The notes below the pieces were generated by a model. The model had not been told where the DNA came from, did not search any database, and was given only the letters and a program-made list of their open reading frames with translations. Below, one piece after another: positions 33,830 through 45,561 of a DNA stretch of 64,000 bases. Source of the DNA: Arachnopeziza araneosa (Eukaryota; Ascomycota; Leotiomycetes; Helotiales; Arachnopezizaceae); contig QYAI01000086.1 in assembly GCA_003988855.1 (NCBI GenBank), positions 616 through 64,615 on the forward strand. Reading direction: 5' to 3'. Every line of letters begins with the position of its first letter. Position 1 is the first letter of the stretch. The translations under genes were made by a program, and so were the position numbers.

Positions 33830-35210
33830 AAGAACCGACTCGGATGAAGAGCAGCTCTCTCTATTTGCATTCTGTGGGGACGAGACCGATTGATAGCTTC
33901 CGAACAAAAAGCTAATGCTCTACTCGCGCCTTTAACTACTGCAAAGTCCGCCACCGCGTTGTCAAAATCCCCATCGATTGTAGACTACAAAGAGTTGAGA
34001 CAAAAACTTTTTTCCAAATGCTGATGCAACTTTGGGTTTCATCAAGAGTGATGACGATGTAGGTATTTACGAGTCAATTTTAGAAGATTCTCAAGGAGCC
34101 TCGACACTTTATGCAATTGCAGCGCTTCTATTTGACTTTGGAAGATTACAAGAAGCTGAGAAACTGTTAAAGTTTATCCTAGCTGAAATTAACGATAATG
34201 AGTTGGGACTACGAACTCATTGCAAATCACTGCTTGCGAAATTAGCGTCTGAACAGTGGAAGTATGATGGCTCGATATTTCTGTCTGAAAAAGCCACGGC
34301 TAATTAAAAAAAATTTATATGGTGAGAAAGATTTCAGTACTTTGACTCCTGCCACGGGGACTTCACATATTTGGAGGTAGAAAATCTTCCGGGAGCGTTG
34401 GGAACCCTGCAGAGTGTGCTACCTACAGTCAAAGAGTCTTCTACGATGCTTGGAGATGTTGGAAGGAAAGCAGCAACCACCTTGAAGTTGGTATATTGCA
34501 CCAGGGTTGATAAGCGAGGCAGAGGATGCCAGAGAGGAGTGCTCAGCGACATAGCCTCCGACCCAGACCTCAACATATTCTCGACGCTGGAGCCACAATA
34601 CATCACGGAGATCATAGTCCAAGAATCAGGACAGTAGCAAGCTGCAGAGAAGATATTCTCTAATCTACTCACCGAGCGTGTTTCTTTGGCTATGCAAACC
34701 CCAATATTTCAAGAACGGCTAACGCTCTGGGCCGCCTACTTTGCTTTCTTGAGCAGAGACTATGAGTGGAATCTAAATTTAGCCAGACATTAAACACATG
34801 CCTGCTACGAATCGAGTTGGCAATTTTCCAAAAAAAAGACTGCGGTGAGCTTGTCATTGCAATTTCGATCTTGGAAAATGTACAAACCATTCAACGTGGA
34901 AAAAACTTCACCAGAACACCTGGACTGTATCTGACAGATGTAACAACGCGCCTGTGAGACGTGATAGGAGAGCAGCATCAGGAGACGATGTTTGCTACTG
35001 TTATCCTCGGCCAGATTTATCTCCAGCAGGGCGTGGGGCGCAAGGGAAAGGCCTTATCCAACAGAGTGTCAGAACGTTGAAAGATTATTTAGGTAAGGGT
35101 CATCCCAAAGTGAAAGAACTTTAACCCTTCAGTTGGCTTCTTTCGAAGATATCAAGCATGCAATCGAAGATGAAAACAGAAAGAGGAAAACTCAAGAAAG
35201 CTAGTGGGGT
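33830..35210 (+). pseudogene. Decayed TPR-repeat gene
   Basis: Fragments in several frames read as one degraded tetratricopeptide protein. They are STLYAIAALLFDFGRLQEAE-KLLKFIL (34107-34190), LGTLQSVLPTVKESSTMLGD (34400-34465), TVILGQIYLQQG (34996-35030), and QQSVRTLKDYLGKGHPKVKE with a C-terminal LQLASFEDIKHAIEDENRKR (35060-35200). Many stops and shifts lie between them. TPR tails like this often end fungal NB-ARC/NLR-type or kinesin-light-chain-like proteins. No nucleotide-binding domain was found in this relic. Confidence 0.5.
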
Positions 35211-35589
35211 AGGTGAAGTTTAGTAAAGGTTGTCCTATCGGAATTATTTACACAGAAATTCTGCTGATTGATGTACGTGATTGATGGGTGTTCTTAATTT
35301 CATTCAAACGTTCGATAGTAAAATATCTGTCAACTTGAGTGATAATGAGTGTGATTTAGAATAGTGATTCAGCTTCCTGCATCTTGATTTTGGGGTCCAC
35401 ACGCATGATCGTAGACAGATCAGGCTGGAAGGCGGAACAAACATCATATCTATTCGTGCTTAGACCAAACGCCGCGCTGACCCTAAACAACACCTCAAAG
35501 AAAAAGAAGTGATGTACAAAGTAAAAGCAACGTGCCTCTGTGCGTTACTTCCTTTTGATTAAACCTCCCTCTCAGTATCGTAACTTCGT
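35211..35589. other. Intergenic region
   Basis: AT-rich, no gene. It holds the 3' flank of UBC6. Confidence 0.55.
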
Positions 35590-36511
35590 TCAGGTGCTTG
35601 ACGTTCCATCACCGAGCAGTCTCGCAATCAACACATAAGTAAAGATGACCGCACCTGCAACCAATAACTTGTTTCTTCGAATCCAACTTCTACCCTCTTC
35701 ACCTACGGCTCTTCCACCCTCTACAACGGCGCCAACAACAGCCTGACTACCACTGGGTCTCCTCAGTCCATTGATACCAGGTCCACAATTACTGCCACTA
35801 GCACTAGCATTCGGATCCGGGAGCTGGTTACCCGTTGCAGGATCAATCCTATTCTCCTTCATCCATTTCCAATTCTCCTTATCCAACTCCGGCCACTCAG
35901 CTCTGAACTTGGCACCTCCATCACCTGCCTTGATATTACCTTTCTGCATTGTCTTGCCATCCTTGAAGCTTCCACCTCCAGTACTGTTCCACCATTTCGT
36001 TCGTCCCGCAGCCCATTTCCGCTCTGCTTCTGTGGCACCGACGGAGCCGGTCGTCATCTCTTCGGATGTCATGAAAGAGAGAAGACCGACGAGGATGGTG
36101 GATACGCCCCATGCTGGGTTGAATGATTTGGGGTGGAAGTCGGAGATGGAGAGGCAGAGGCGGGTGGAAGGCTGGAAGCGCCCGGATGGAGTGTGCATTC
36201 GGATTGCAGGTGGAGCGAAGGGGTAGTTGGAAGGAAACACGAGAGTGCCCCAGTATTGGCCATTATGATATGGGGTGTCGGGAGGACCGGTGAGGATGTA
36301 ATGCCATCTGTTCGAAGGTTAGAGGGCGGAGGGGTATGTGGGGAAGAAGACTTACTCTAGGATGTTGGCTTCGGAGGGGCGAGCAGTGATATATGGAGGC
36401 GGATTCTGGGCAATAGTTTGGTATTCGCGAGTGAGCTGTTCATTGTCAATTACTGATGCAGCCATAAGAATAAAAGGAGCCTACCCGAGTGTTTGCAGCT
36501 CGACTTGCCAT
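35590..36511 (-). CDS. UBC6: Tail-anchored ubiquitin-conjugating enzyme E2 (Ubc6/UBE2J type)
   Basis: Exons 36511-36485, 36435-36356 and 36307-35590 join in phase, giving 274 aa. The start is MASRAANTR, then LTREYQTIAQNPPPYITARP, WHYILTGPPDTPYHNGQYWG and FPSNYPFAPPAIRMHTPSGR. The catalytic Cys lies in TRLCLSISDFHP, and FNPAWGVSTILVGLLSFM follows. A Gly/Ser/Lys-rich linker leads to a C-terminal membrane anchor (LLVAGAVIFTYVLIARLL). It conjugates ubiquitin to substrates of ER-associated degradation on the cytosolic face of the ER. It is an intact housekeeping gene in an otherwise gene-poor region. Confidence 0.93.
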
Positions 36512-37408
36512 GACTGATTGGCGACGTTGACGATGATGAAGAGAACGGAGAGGCGGACAACAAGAGAATTTGTTCTGCAGAATGTGGCAGAAGTGTAACG
36601 AAGCACGAAGAGATGATGCAAGGAGTGTCTGTAAGAAAAGTTGATGCGCTGGAAGAGGACGTCGTTGGTTGTCGTGTGCTCTTTGACCAGCTGAATCTGG
36701 TGAATTGCAGCCTGAGGTTATGTAATCCCTCACTTTCTGGAAACATCGGCACCAAACCCTGAATCGTTATCCAAGTATCGCAACATCCCATGAATCAACT
36801 CTGATGAGAGTTCATTTTCATCACACCGCTCACCTACAGTACTACCAAGATATGATAGCTGGAATCTAGAGTTCTAAATATAACTCTCAAACAACTCTTT
36901 CCTTTTGAACCACCGCTTTCTTTGGGTTTCATTTTATGACTCCTCGTATCACCTTGTACAACTATGTTCAACCAGATTTCAGTCTGCTTTTGTCATTATT
37001 CAGCCTTCTCTCTGAAGTCAATATACCCTGCAGTGTGTTGCATATCGTGTGTTACAATATAGAGATCCAGTACCCCGGACGGCCAATTCAGTAAATGAGA
37101 GGGATCATCATTCAATGTCTTGAGGAGTTCTCTAGCTTGAAGCCAGAGCACGTGAATCCACTTCCCCTGCTCGTACAGGGTCCTTTTCCGTGACACAACT
37201 TCTTCATGGTTTCATTTACCCATCTCTACATTGGATATTCGAATTCATCTACAGCCTTATTTTGCAATTGCTACGTGCTAAAAGCGAAAAAGGGAAAATA
37301 GCGAAGCCATTCAAGTAACTAACAATTTATGTAATACTATTTAACTTGACTAATAGCTGAATTTAAATATGCAGAAAATATAGGGAAAATTACTAGAGCA
37401 GGGTCCCC
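36512..37408. other. Intergenic region
   Basis: Promoter of UBC6 and 3' flank of the NLR-type gene. Minus-strand ORFs here are extensions of UBC6 exon 1 in other frames or chance. Confidence 0.55.
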
Positions 37409-40400
37409 TCAGACTTTTCCCATTCCATTCTGGGTTAAAATGTCGCCGTCAGGCTCTGCGAGAAATGATGCTTTGAGAGGCCCAGAGCTTCGGTGGCTCA
37501 TGCGAGAAGCCAAGGTTTTCTCAAAGTTCGTAGTGCTTCCTGACCATCGATTTCGAGGATCAGCCACAGCCAGAAAATCATTGTTGTTCCAGTATGAAGC
37601 AAACATGGCAGGATTGATATTGTTTTCATCTCTTGCATCAAAGTCGGCACCTTTCACGATCAGGAATTCCACAAGTGCTTTTGGAGGATTGAACTTTGCA
37701 GCGAAGTGCATTGGCGTCTTCCCAGATATAGTTGCAGCATTAGGAGATGCACCGGCATTGAGTAAGGCTTCAGCAAGTGACAAGTCATGTAAGACCACAG
37801 AGAGATGGAGTGGGCTTAATCCTTGAGGTCCCGGAATGGATGGATCAGCACCACTGAGAAGTAATAGAGCAACGACATCGAGTCGACGATACAGACAGGC
37901 TAAAAAGAGAGGCGTCGACTCATATTCATTTCGGCTATTGACAGTAGCTCCGTGGGTGAGTAATATCTCAGTGATGCTGGATAGACCCTGCACAGCAGCG
38001 GCATGAAGTGGGGTATTCCCCTCCGAATCCTTGCAGTTGATATCTGCTCCTTCTGAAAGTATCTTTGATATCTGAAGACTTTTCTCCTTCTCTTGGTAGC
38101 TGCGTAGTTCCGAAAAGAAATCGTGGGTTGGTTTAGCGCCAGCTAGCTCAACATCCGCCCATCCAAGCCAGCTAGGCTCGAGAGCATGAAACACAGGTGG
38201 CTCTGAATCTCTATCAATTGCTGGAATTCCTTGTTCAAGCTGCATAATGATGTGATGGCAGGTTGATGCTGTGGATATACATAAAGAAAAGTACTCAGTA
38301 TCAAATGAGACTTTGTGCAGCATGCCCTCATGGTTCCTCCTAAATCCGACAAACATTGACTCCTGTTCCTGTAAGGAAAGGGGTAATGCTTCATTTTGGT
38401 TTGGCATCAGAGGAGTGAAACATGATAAAATTCGAACGAAATGTGCCAATTTATTCGGTAAGTTGAAATCTCGTCTTGCCATATTCGCATGGTAGGGCAG
38501 GTAATTTGACGCATAATCTCGGATCCAGTTGAAATTGAAGGCTATGCTAAAGAGAGATCGCGTTTCCTGAGATTTTGATAAGCATTGCAGAAAGCAAAGT
38601 CCGTGTAGGCATGCTTTGACAATCATGAGGTGACCAATTGCAATGATTCGAAAACCTCCAAACAAATTACAACCATCCTCTAAAATGAACTGGCGAACCG
38701 ATTCGTGAATAAATTGCACACTAGAACCAACTACCTCAATGAGGCCTCGAGAAAGTGTTCGAACATGCCGCCGTACTCTCTCAACATCACCATCCCATTC
38801 GAGGAGTAAGTTTGCTGGATATCGAAATTTATCGGTAGATTGCCCAAGAGAGTCAACGCTTTCTTCCCCTAAAGCCAGGACTGTCTGAATATCCATGGCT
38901 TGTAGTTGTTTCTGCGATAGCAGTATCCATTGAATAAGAAGGAGTGATTGGTTGCGTTCTTTGGGAGTCAAGGTATCCAGAAGACGTGCATATAGGGCAG
39001 CAAGGTCCTGAGGTACGGTGCACACAGTCTCTTCAATCTCCTGACTGGATTTACCGTCATCAATGTCTTTTAAGACAATATCCACAACGAGAACCACCCA
39101 TAAAAATATTCCGGATGCTCTACTCAGAAGTTGGGTCCGTAATCGTTTCAGTATGATATTTGCGCTGCTCATGCTGCTGGCAATTTTCACATCGATATAG
39201 CAAGCAATGTCAGCTTCGTTACCGTTCTCGACGATAATTTCGTGGTAGTTGGGAATAACAATATTTGGATAATGCCGACTAGAAAGGCATACTTCCACCT
39301 GATTTCCACTAGAAAGGAATGTCTCCGAGATAGTCCGCAAGGAATGAATCATATCCCTGACGCTACTTTCTTCACATTCGTCTAGAGCATCTATGAAAAA
39401 TACTACTTGAGGCTCTGAGATGACCTGAAGACACTGTATTAGTAGTATCCGTACTTCTTCCAGGTTTGGTATCCAGGATTTTTGTGTGAGGATAGGAAGC
39501 TGTCGATAATATGCGAGTATGAGCTTCCTGGCTGTGGGCACATAACGGAAAAGCTGGACCACCAAAGAACGAAATAGTCCTAATGGTGTTCTTTCTAGCT
39601 CACTCCCACGTGCATTAAAGAAATATGTCACAACTATTGTTTGAGGATTTCTAGAACTTCCGACTTGTCGGGCACACTCCTTCATAAGCGTAGATTTGCC
39701 AGACCCAGGCCTACCTTTAATCCAGAGAATAGATGAGCCCGAACGAGAACTATTGTGATGCGACCAAGCGAGGTAAGATTGCTGACGGAATATCCAATTA
39801 CCAGTATTGTGTAGGGGTTCCCGTATGGCTTTCTCACGAGTGTGCATGTCTGTGAAGGCGAGGGCACGGTCACAATCTTACACGTAAAGTTAAATAACCA
39901 TTCACGTCTATACAGAATGCGTTTCAAATATACCTTCTTCGTATTCTAATGCATATAAGCAAGGAACAAAAGTAATAGTTCGTGGTACTAACTCGATTGC
40001 GAAGCAACTAGCCTTTTCAGCTCGATTCCAACTTGTTGGTAACCTGGGTCATTATAACCCCAAAATCTGCACATGTCCATGTGATTCGCTGATATGAACT
40101 CAGCATGCTCCCTTGGATCATCTAAAGATGATGAGGTATCTGGAACAACCTATAACAAATACTTATTTAGATTCAGGTTCGTATTAGTGAGTCTTAGGAG
40201 GGAAACCTTTTTGCTTAAGGAGCCAAGATTCACACCAGTCAAAGCCTTGCCCTCTTGGAAAGTCTTGACGGTCAAGTCGTACTTTTGCCATTGCGTAATA
40301 AATGTCTCCCGACCGAGCTCTAACTCCGGGCTATCGATACCTAGGGCTCGCAACATTGTTGAGTTTGAGTCGACCCGAAGTATAGATTGTGCTGCCCGTC

Positions 40401-41155
40401 TAATTACGTCGGCGGTGGAGGCAAATTCGGGACTTCCGCGATGAGGCGTACCAAGGAACACAATTGCCTTAGTAGATTGAATAATGTCTCTAATTCTGTC
40501 CTCGGCAGAAAGTTCAGACCTTCTCAAAGCCTTTCATAATGCAAATTAGCTTACTTCTATTGTACTCGACATTCTGACTTCTTAGCTCGGCAGAGACTCG
40601 AACCTCTTTAACAATGATGCCTCCAAGTGAATGAGCAACAAATATTAATCGCTGTCCACGTTGCCTTGTACGATCCAACGCATATAGAAGATCCCTAGCA
40701 TGACTGAAAATATTTCCCGTATCTGCTGCCATATAGCCTCTAGTTACCAAGGAATCATATCCAAAGGTCATTATGCGCGCGGTAGGACAATCGCGTGGAA
40801 GAAGGTCTCGAGGCCAATAGATACGTTGCTGGGAAGTTTGAGCCTTTTGAAGGCTTGAACTGGCCGATGTTCCTCGTCGAAACTTAAACGGATCCTTCCA
40901 TAATATAGATGTAGTTTTCGATTGCTTGGGGAGGCCATCATGCCGCCAGGTTTTCTCTGGGTGCCCTTGTATACCATGCACAAAGATTATGCTATAATAT
41001 TCGATCAACGTTCAGAAACTTGTAACGAAGAGTCTGACAAGAATGAAAATAGGAAGCAGTAAGGAACGGACGAATCCATACTCTACATCTGCATTCTCGG
41101 CTTGTGGCTCGTATAGTACTGTGATACCTGTAGCAGAGACGTTATCCGTTGCCAT
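37409..41155 (-). CDS. NLR-type protein: alpha/beta-hydrolase - NACHT - ankyrin
   Basis: Exons 41155-41082, 40991-40604, 40530-40207, 40149-39993 and 39876-37409 are all in phase and total 1136 aa. The N-terminus is a lipase-like hydrolase: IIFVHGIQGHPEKTWR, then the nucleophile motif FVAHSLGGIIVKE, KAIVFLGTPHRGSPEF and SANHMDMCRFWGYND (His region). A linker with RALAFTDMHTRE leads to a NACHT NTPase with P-loop GRPGSGKST and Walker B VVFFIDALDECEE. The C-terminus has about four ankyrin repeats (GNTPLHAAAVQGL, STPLFLACLYRR, LSPLHLSVVLHD, KTPMHFAAKFNP). Such fungal NLRs act in non-self recognition and programmed cell death. Introns 2 and 3 use GTTCGA and GTTTCC donors. The 116-bp intron 4 could hide a micro-exon. 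Confidence 0.85.
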
Positions 41156-42723
41156 TAGCAAATTAGATATTCATTGAACCGTATAGATGCCTATTGTGAC
41201 CGCGATAAGGCACAAGGAGGGTAAATGAGAGGCTGAGGCACGCTACAGTTGAGAGAAGCCAAGCTTGTATAGGCCTCTTAGTATTATAAAAGTACTATCT
41301 GAGGAGCTGCTGCTCTTCGAATGCGTGTTTGCTTGTCGAGTGACTAAGAGGTTAAATTTCCACAGATCAGGCTGGGATGATGTGATCTGGCGGGGTTGAT
41401 GGCCGGAAGTGTCAGGCACAAACATGACCAGAATCTTGATTGGCCACTCTCTTTTTGGTGGTTACACCACTGAACTTTTACATTCTGGCAACTACTTCTT
41501 TTTCCTGAAAAGGCAAAGCAAAAAATGATTAACATGTGGAGCAACCTTCATATCTTTGCATGCGATTAAAATTCGAGAAGAAGAGCGAAAGATGTAGAAC
41601 TGTTGGTAAAACATTGACGAATAGTCATGTGCTAATTAGAGCCTAACTAGTCAGGCATCCAGAACCGCATAAGGGTTCTGCCGCAGCGTCCATCTTTCTC
41701 CCAATACAAGCTTTATCAACCCATGAATACAAGATGTACAACGTGAACGTCTAGTATCCAAGGTTGAAGGCGAAACCCTCATTGCAAAGAACCGAATTCG
41801 TACGAACAGACCCATTCGGTTCGTAGTAAACCGACACTGATCAGTAGACGTACCGATCGGATCACACACCAAACGCGTACTGGGAACCCCTACTTTACTT
41901 CAACCTACCTACCGCCACTATGGTTGACGACAGCAGTGACCAGTATAATGATACTACAATCAACAACTGGGCCGAAGAGATCTTGGGATACAAGACGGTA
42001 TCGAGGTATCAACGGCAACAAATGAGGAAGTAGACGTGTACTGGTATGTCCAAGCTAAGACGTGTCGACGTGTAGATGGGCCGGTTGTTGTTGAACGGGG
42101 GCCGCAATACACGCGCTGGAACATGATTCGGCCCAGGAATGGATAGGCTTCCTCACGCAGCTGGGCAGGCGGTAGTACAAGCGCTGTGTGCCCACTTGTC
42201 CCCTGGTGTCTGCTAAGCCGAACGAATATCCGAAGGGGACCTTATCCCTCTGCTGGCCAGTCTCGGCGCGGGAGCAGCTACGGTCGAGGGGAGCAGCATT
42301 CAAGGCGAGTAGGATGGTGAAACAACGCAAAAGAAAATGGATAGGTTGACATCGGAAGGAGACATGATGCGCAAAGTCTTTACTAGAAATAATGGTGCGA
42401 TTGCAGATGAGGGACTAACTATTCGGAAGCTTCACTTCCTGAAAGAGATATTTTCACAACCATTTTGACTTTGGCCAAAAGAGATGGGATAACTGAGGAA
42501 AAAGCGTCGTGGTAGTGATCTAACACCTGGGAATAACTGAAATTTTTGGTTTCCGACCAAGTAATCAGAACTTAGTCTGATTACTCCGTCGAAGGAATAC
42601 ATTCCAAAAGGGCAAGCGAAGGTCTCGTGCCTTGTCGTCGAGCCAAGGCTGCGCTTACGTCATCCGATGGTTCCCGAGGTTGAAAGCAGCCAAGATCCAA
42701 AGCTCAATATCAAAGATAACAAC
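41156..42723. other. 1.5-kb intergenic region
   Basis: Divergent promoters of the NLR-type gene (minus) and SAM50 (plus). A short plus-strand coding-like fragment at 41921-42060 (WAEEILGYKT, then in another frame IEVSTATNEEVDVYWYVQAK) could be a relic. I cannot place it in a family. Confidence 0.45.
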
Positions 42724-44386
42724 ATGGCTGATTCCACAGCTGGAGGAGATGACGTGAGTTCAATCATTGCATTTACTTATTGAAGTTTCCGGGGAATCAA
42801 TGGCTAATTGGTGTGTTCCCAGCTCTTCGAGAGCCTCCGCAAACAGGTCGATCCGAAGAAGCTAGAAGCAGAAGCCAAAGCTGCGGCAGAAAGAGAGGCG
42901 GCTCAAAATGCAAAGGCACAGCAAAGACTAGGTGAATTGGTGCGTTTGAATCTTTATTGGTGTGGTGGGAGCTCACGGAAGGCAGATTGGAAACAATTCT
43001 ACCCTTCCAATAACGATATCCTCAATTCAAGTCATTGGCGCAACCCATACCCGGCGTTCCTTCCTCGATCGACTATTCAACCCGATTATCAGTGCGCATA
43101 AAGACAAAGAATATTCATTAGCAGAAGCCCTTGGAGCAGTTAGCGGTGCGGCAGACAAACTCTCCAAATTTGAGATCTTCCACCCTGGAATCTACACGTT
43201 CATTGATCGTGCAGATCCCACCGACCCGTCGTCGACGCCAACAGATGTCGATATTTTCCTTAAAGTGCGAGAAAGGGGCCGTATTTCACTGAAGACAGGC
43301 ACTGATCTTGGAAATGTGGAAGGCTCGGCATACGGCGAATTGACATGGAGGAACATCTTCGGAGGAGCAGAGTCTCTCAATTTGAATGCCTCAGCAGGCA
43401 CAAGGACCCGATCATCCTATCTTGCCACCTTCAATACTCCTATTCTTTCGGATCCAGATAAAAGAGTTACTCTTGATGCTTTAGCTTCGAGTACACTTAA
43501 GCCGTGGTCAAGCCATGAGGAGGTTCTGAAAGGAGCTGGTGCGAAATACAGCTGGGCAACAAAATCGGGAACACAACATCAGATTGGGTACTCCGGGGTG
43601 TGGAGACAAATTACTGGACTTTCAGCAGATGCTTCGCCCACTGTTCGGAACGACGCCGGCGATTCAGTCAAGAGCAGTATCGCTCACACCTGGTTGGCCG
43701 ACCGTAGAGACCATCCTTTTCTACCAACGCGAGGATATTTCCTCAAAACATTTTCTGAAATCGCAGGTTGGGGTCCATTAAAAGGAGATGTAGCATTCTG
43801 GAAGTCAGAAATAGAATCATCTGCCGCTGTGCCTATCTCAATACCGGGAAGTCAAAGCGATAGCGGGATATCATTAACTGGCGGGTTACGAGCCGGATTC
43901 ATACTACCTTTACCTGTAGGTTTTGAAAAGACGGCCAGACCAAGCAGGATAAATGATCGCTTTCAACTTGGAGGCCCTACAGATGTGCGTGGGTTCAAAA
44001 TGTCAGGCCTCGGACCACGAGATGGACCCGATGCTGTCGGCGGAGATGTCTACTACGCTGCCTCCACAAATCTCCTCATTCCTCTTCCGAGAGTTGGTAA
44101 AGATACACCACTCCGCCTCCAAATTTTTGCCAATGCAGGAAGATTACTCGCTCTCAAGGATGGCGGCGAGAAAGGGGGCAAGGGGAACAAGAAAACTTCC
44201 GAGAACTTCTACGGCACAATCGCACAGTTAGGGGATGGATTACCAAGTCTAGCAGCAGGCGTTGGATTGGTATATTCCCATCCAGTGGCGAGGTTCGAGT
44301 TGAACTTTAGCTTACCGCTTGTAATGAGAAGGGGAGAGGAGGCCAGGAAGGGATTGCAATTTGGGGTAGGGATTAACTTCCTCTGA
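42724..44386 (+). CDS. SAM50: Mitochondrial outer-membrane SAM50/Omp85-type beta-barrel
   Basis: Exons 42724-42753, 42823-42939 and 42986-44386 give 515 aa in phase. An in-frame ATG at 42667 would add 19 residues. The N-terminus is a charged coiled helix (LEAEAKAAAEREAAQNAKAQ). A POTRA-like segment follows (TLPITISSIQVIGATHTRRS, KLSKFEIFHP). The Omp85 beta-barrel ends with DRFQLGGPTDVRGFKMSGLG (the conserved RGF loop) and a C-terminal FELNFSLPLVMRRG..GLQFGVGINFL beta-signal strand. It is the core of the SAM complex that inserts beta-barrel proteins into the mitochondrial outer membrane. Essential housekeeping gene, intact here. Confidence 0.93.
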
Positions 44387-45283
44387 TGCGAAGGAGTTGC
44401 ATGTATATATGTACAGTATACGACAGAACTGTAAAAAGAATAGACTCTTCACCATGCTGTGACTCTATCGAGCTGATTACACCTACCCATCAAGGTGTGT
44501 TTTGTTGTCGTCAACTTCACCCAAGCGGGTCCTCCCCTGCGAATGCTTATCAATATACTTAGTACCTCACAAGGTGCTCGGGAAGGTCTTATAAGGAGAA
44601 GAATGATCCACTGCATTTCATCGTTCTGTGAGAAGGGAAGGAATCCTTTGCCATTTCTCGTTTGGTTGAGTTTGACCAGGATAGTCAACCCGGGATCCTC
44701 AGCAAAACGTACCTCTCACTCCAAGAGACACACGCAATTTGTCGTGGCCAAGTCTTGACCATCAGCAGCTACTGGTTTTTGTGTTTCTTCCTTTTCGCTC
44801 GAGTGTTCCTCGTTTGAATGTCGTCTATCCGAGTGAAGTGCGCCTACCAGTTGCTTTGCTGTGCATTTCCTAATCGGGAATTTTACTTCATTTCCTAATC
44901 GAGGCTTTTACTTTGGCGAACAGGTTTGATAAGTGTCACTGCATCCTACTCTCATCTCCTGTCAACATTGATTTATTTTTCTTTTCACTACACCGAGAGC
45001 TGTTCATATTTGGTAGACACATTCCATTTCGCATCATCGACGGCGGATACCCCACCAGCTCGACTTCAGGTCAGGGCGATGCTTATCTCTACTCGGAAAC
45101 TTCACTCGGTTTTAAGTTATCAACACCAACATAGAAGATGCAATATATCACTGGGATCAGATATAGGGGATATATGGAGCACGTAAGTTTGTCATTCCAA
45201 TGTCCTATGGCGTGATCCCCAGATCCCAGCTAACCGCTACCATAATCCGTCCATATATTTAGTGAGCGCCCCTCCACCCTATA
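44387..45283. other. Intergenic region
   Basis: 3' flank of SAM50, then a stretch with a convincing donor/acceptor pair (GTAAGT at 45182, ATTTAG ending at 45262) that may belong to the small gene to the right. Confidence 0.4.
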
Positions 45284-45561
45284 TACCAAGAAGTCTTCCT
45301 CCAATTCAATACCTTCTACCCTGAACCCGTTACCGACATCACAGAGGCCGTCGTTATGGGGTTACAGACGGGATTTAATGCTGTGAGACGGCATCAGCAC
45401 CATGTTACCTCGCTACAACAGCAAGGAGCTTAAGATGGAAGGGGAGGACAGGACAAAACGGAACATACAGAGCAGCAAGAGCAGCCTCCACAGTCGCCAG
45501 TGTCGCTGGAGTGGCCGCAGTTGGAGCAGGTGCAAGGTTCCATATTGCTATGTGGATTTAA
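45284..45561 (+). pseudogene. Possible fragmented small gene
   Basis: One frame (45284-45433) reads YQEVFLQFNTFYPEPVTDIT, then AVVMGLQTGFNAVRRHQHHV, and stops. Another frame reads GTYRAARAASTVASVAGVAA, then VGAGARFHIAMW, to 45561. Both look protein-like and may be halves of one short, perhaps membrane-inserted, protein split by an indel. No start codon could be linked cleanly to the upstream splice sites. No family recognised. Confidence 0.3.

Noticed and set aside
40585..40620. TCGAACC string resembling a tRNA T-loop on the minus strand
   Set aside because: Lies at an exon/intron border of the NLR-type gene and has no tRNA arms around it.
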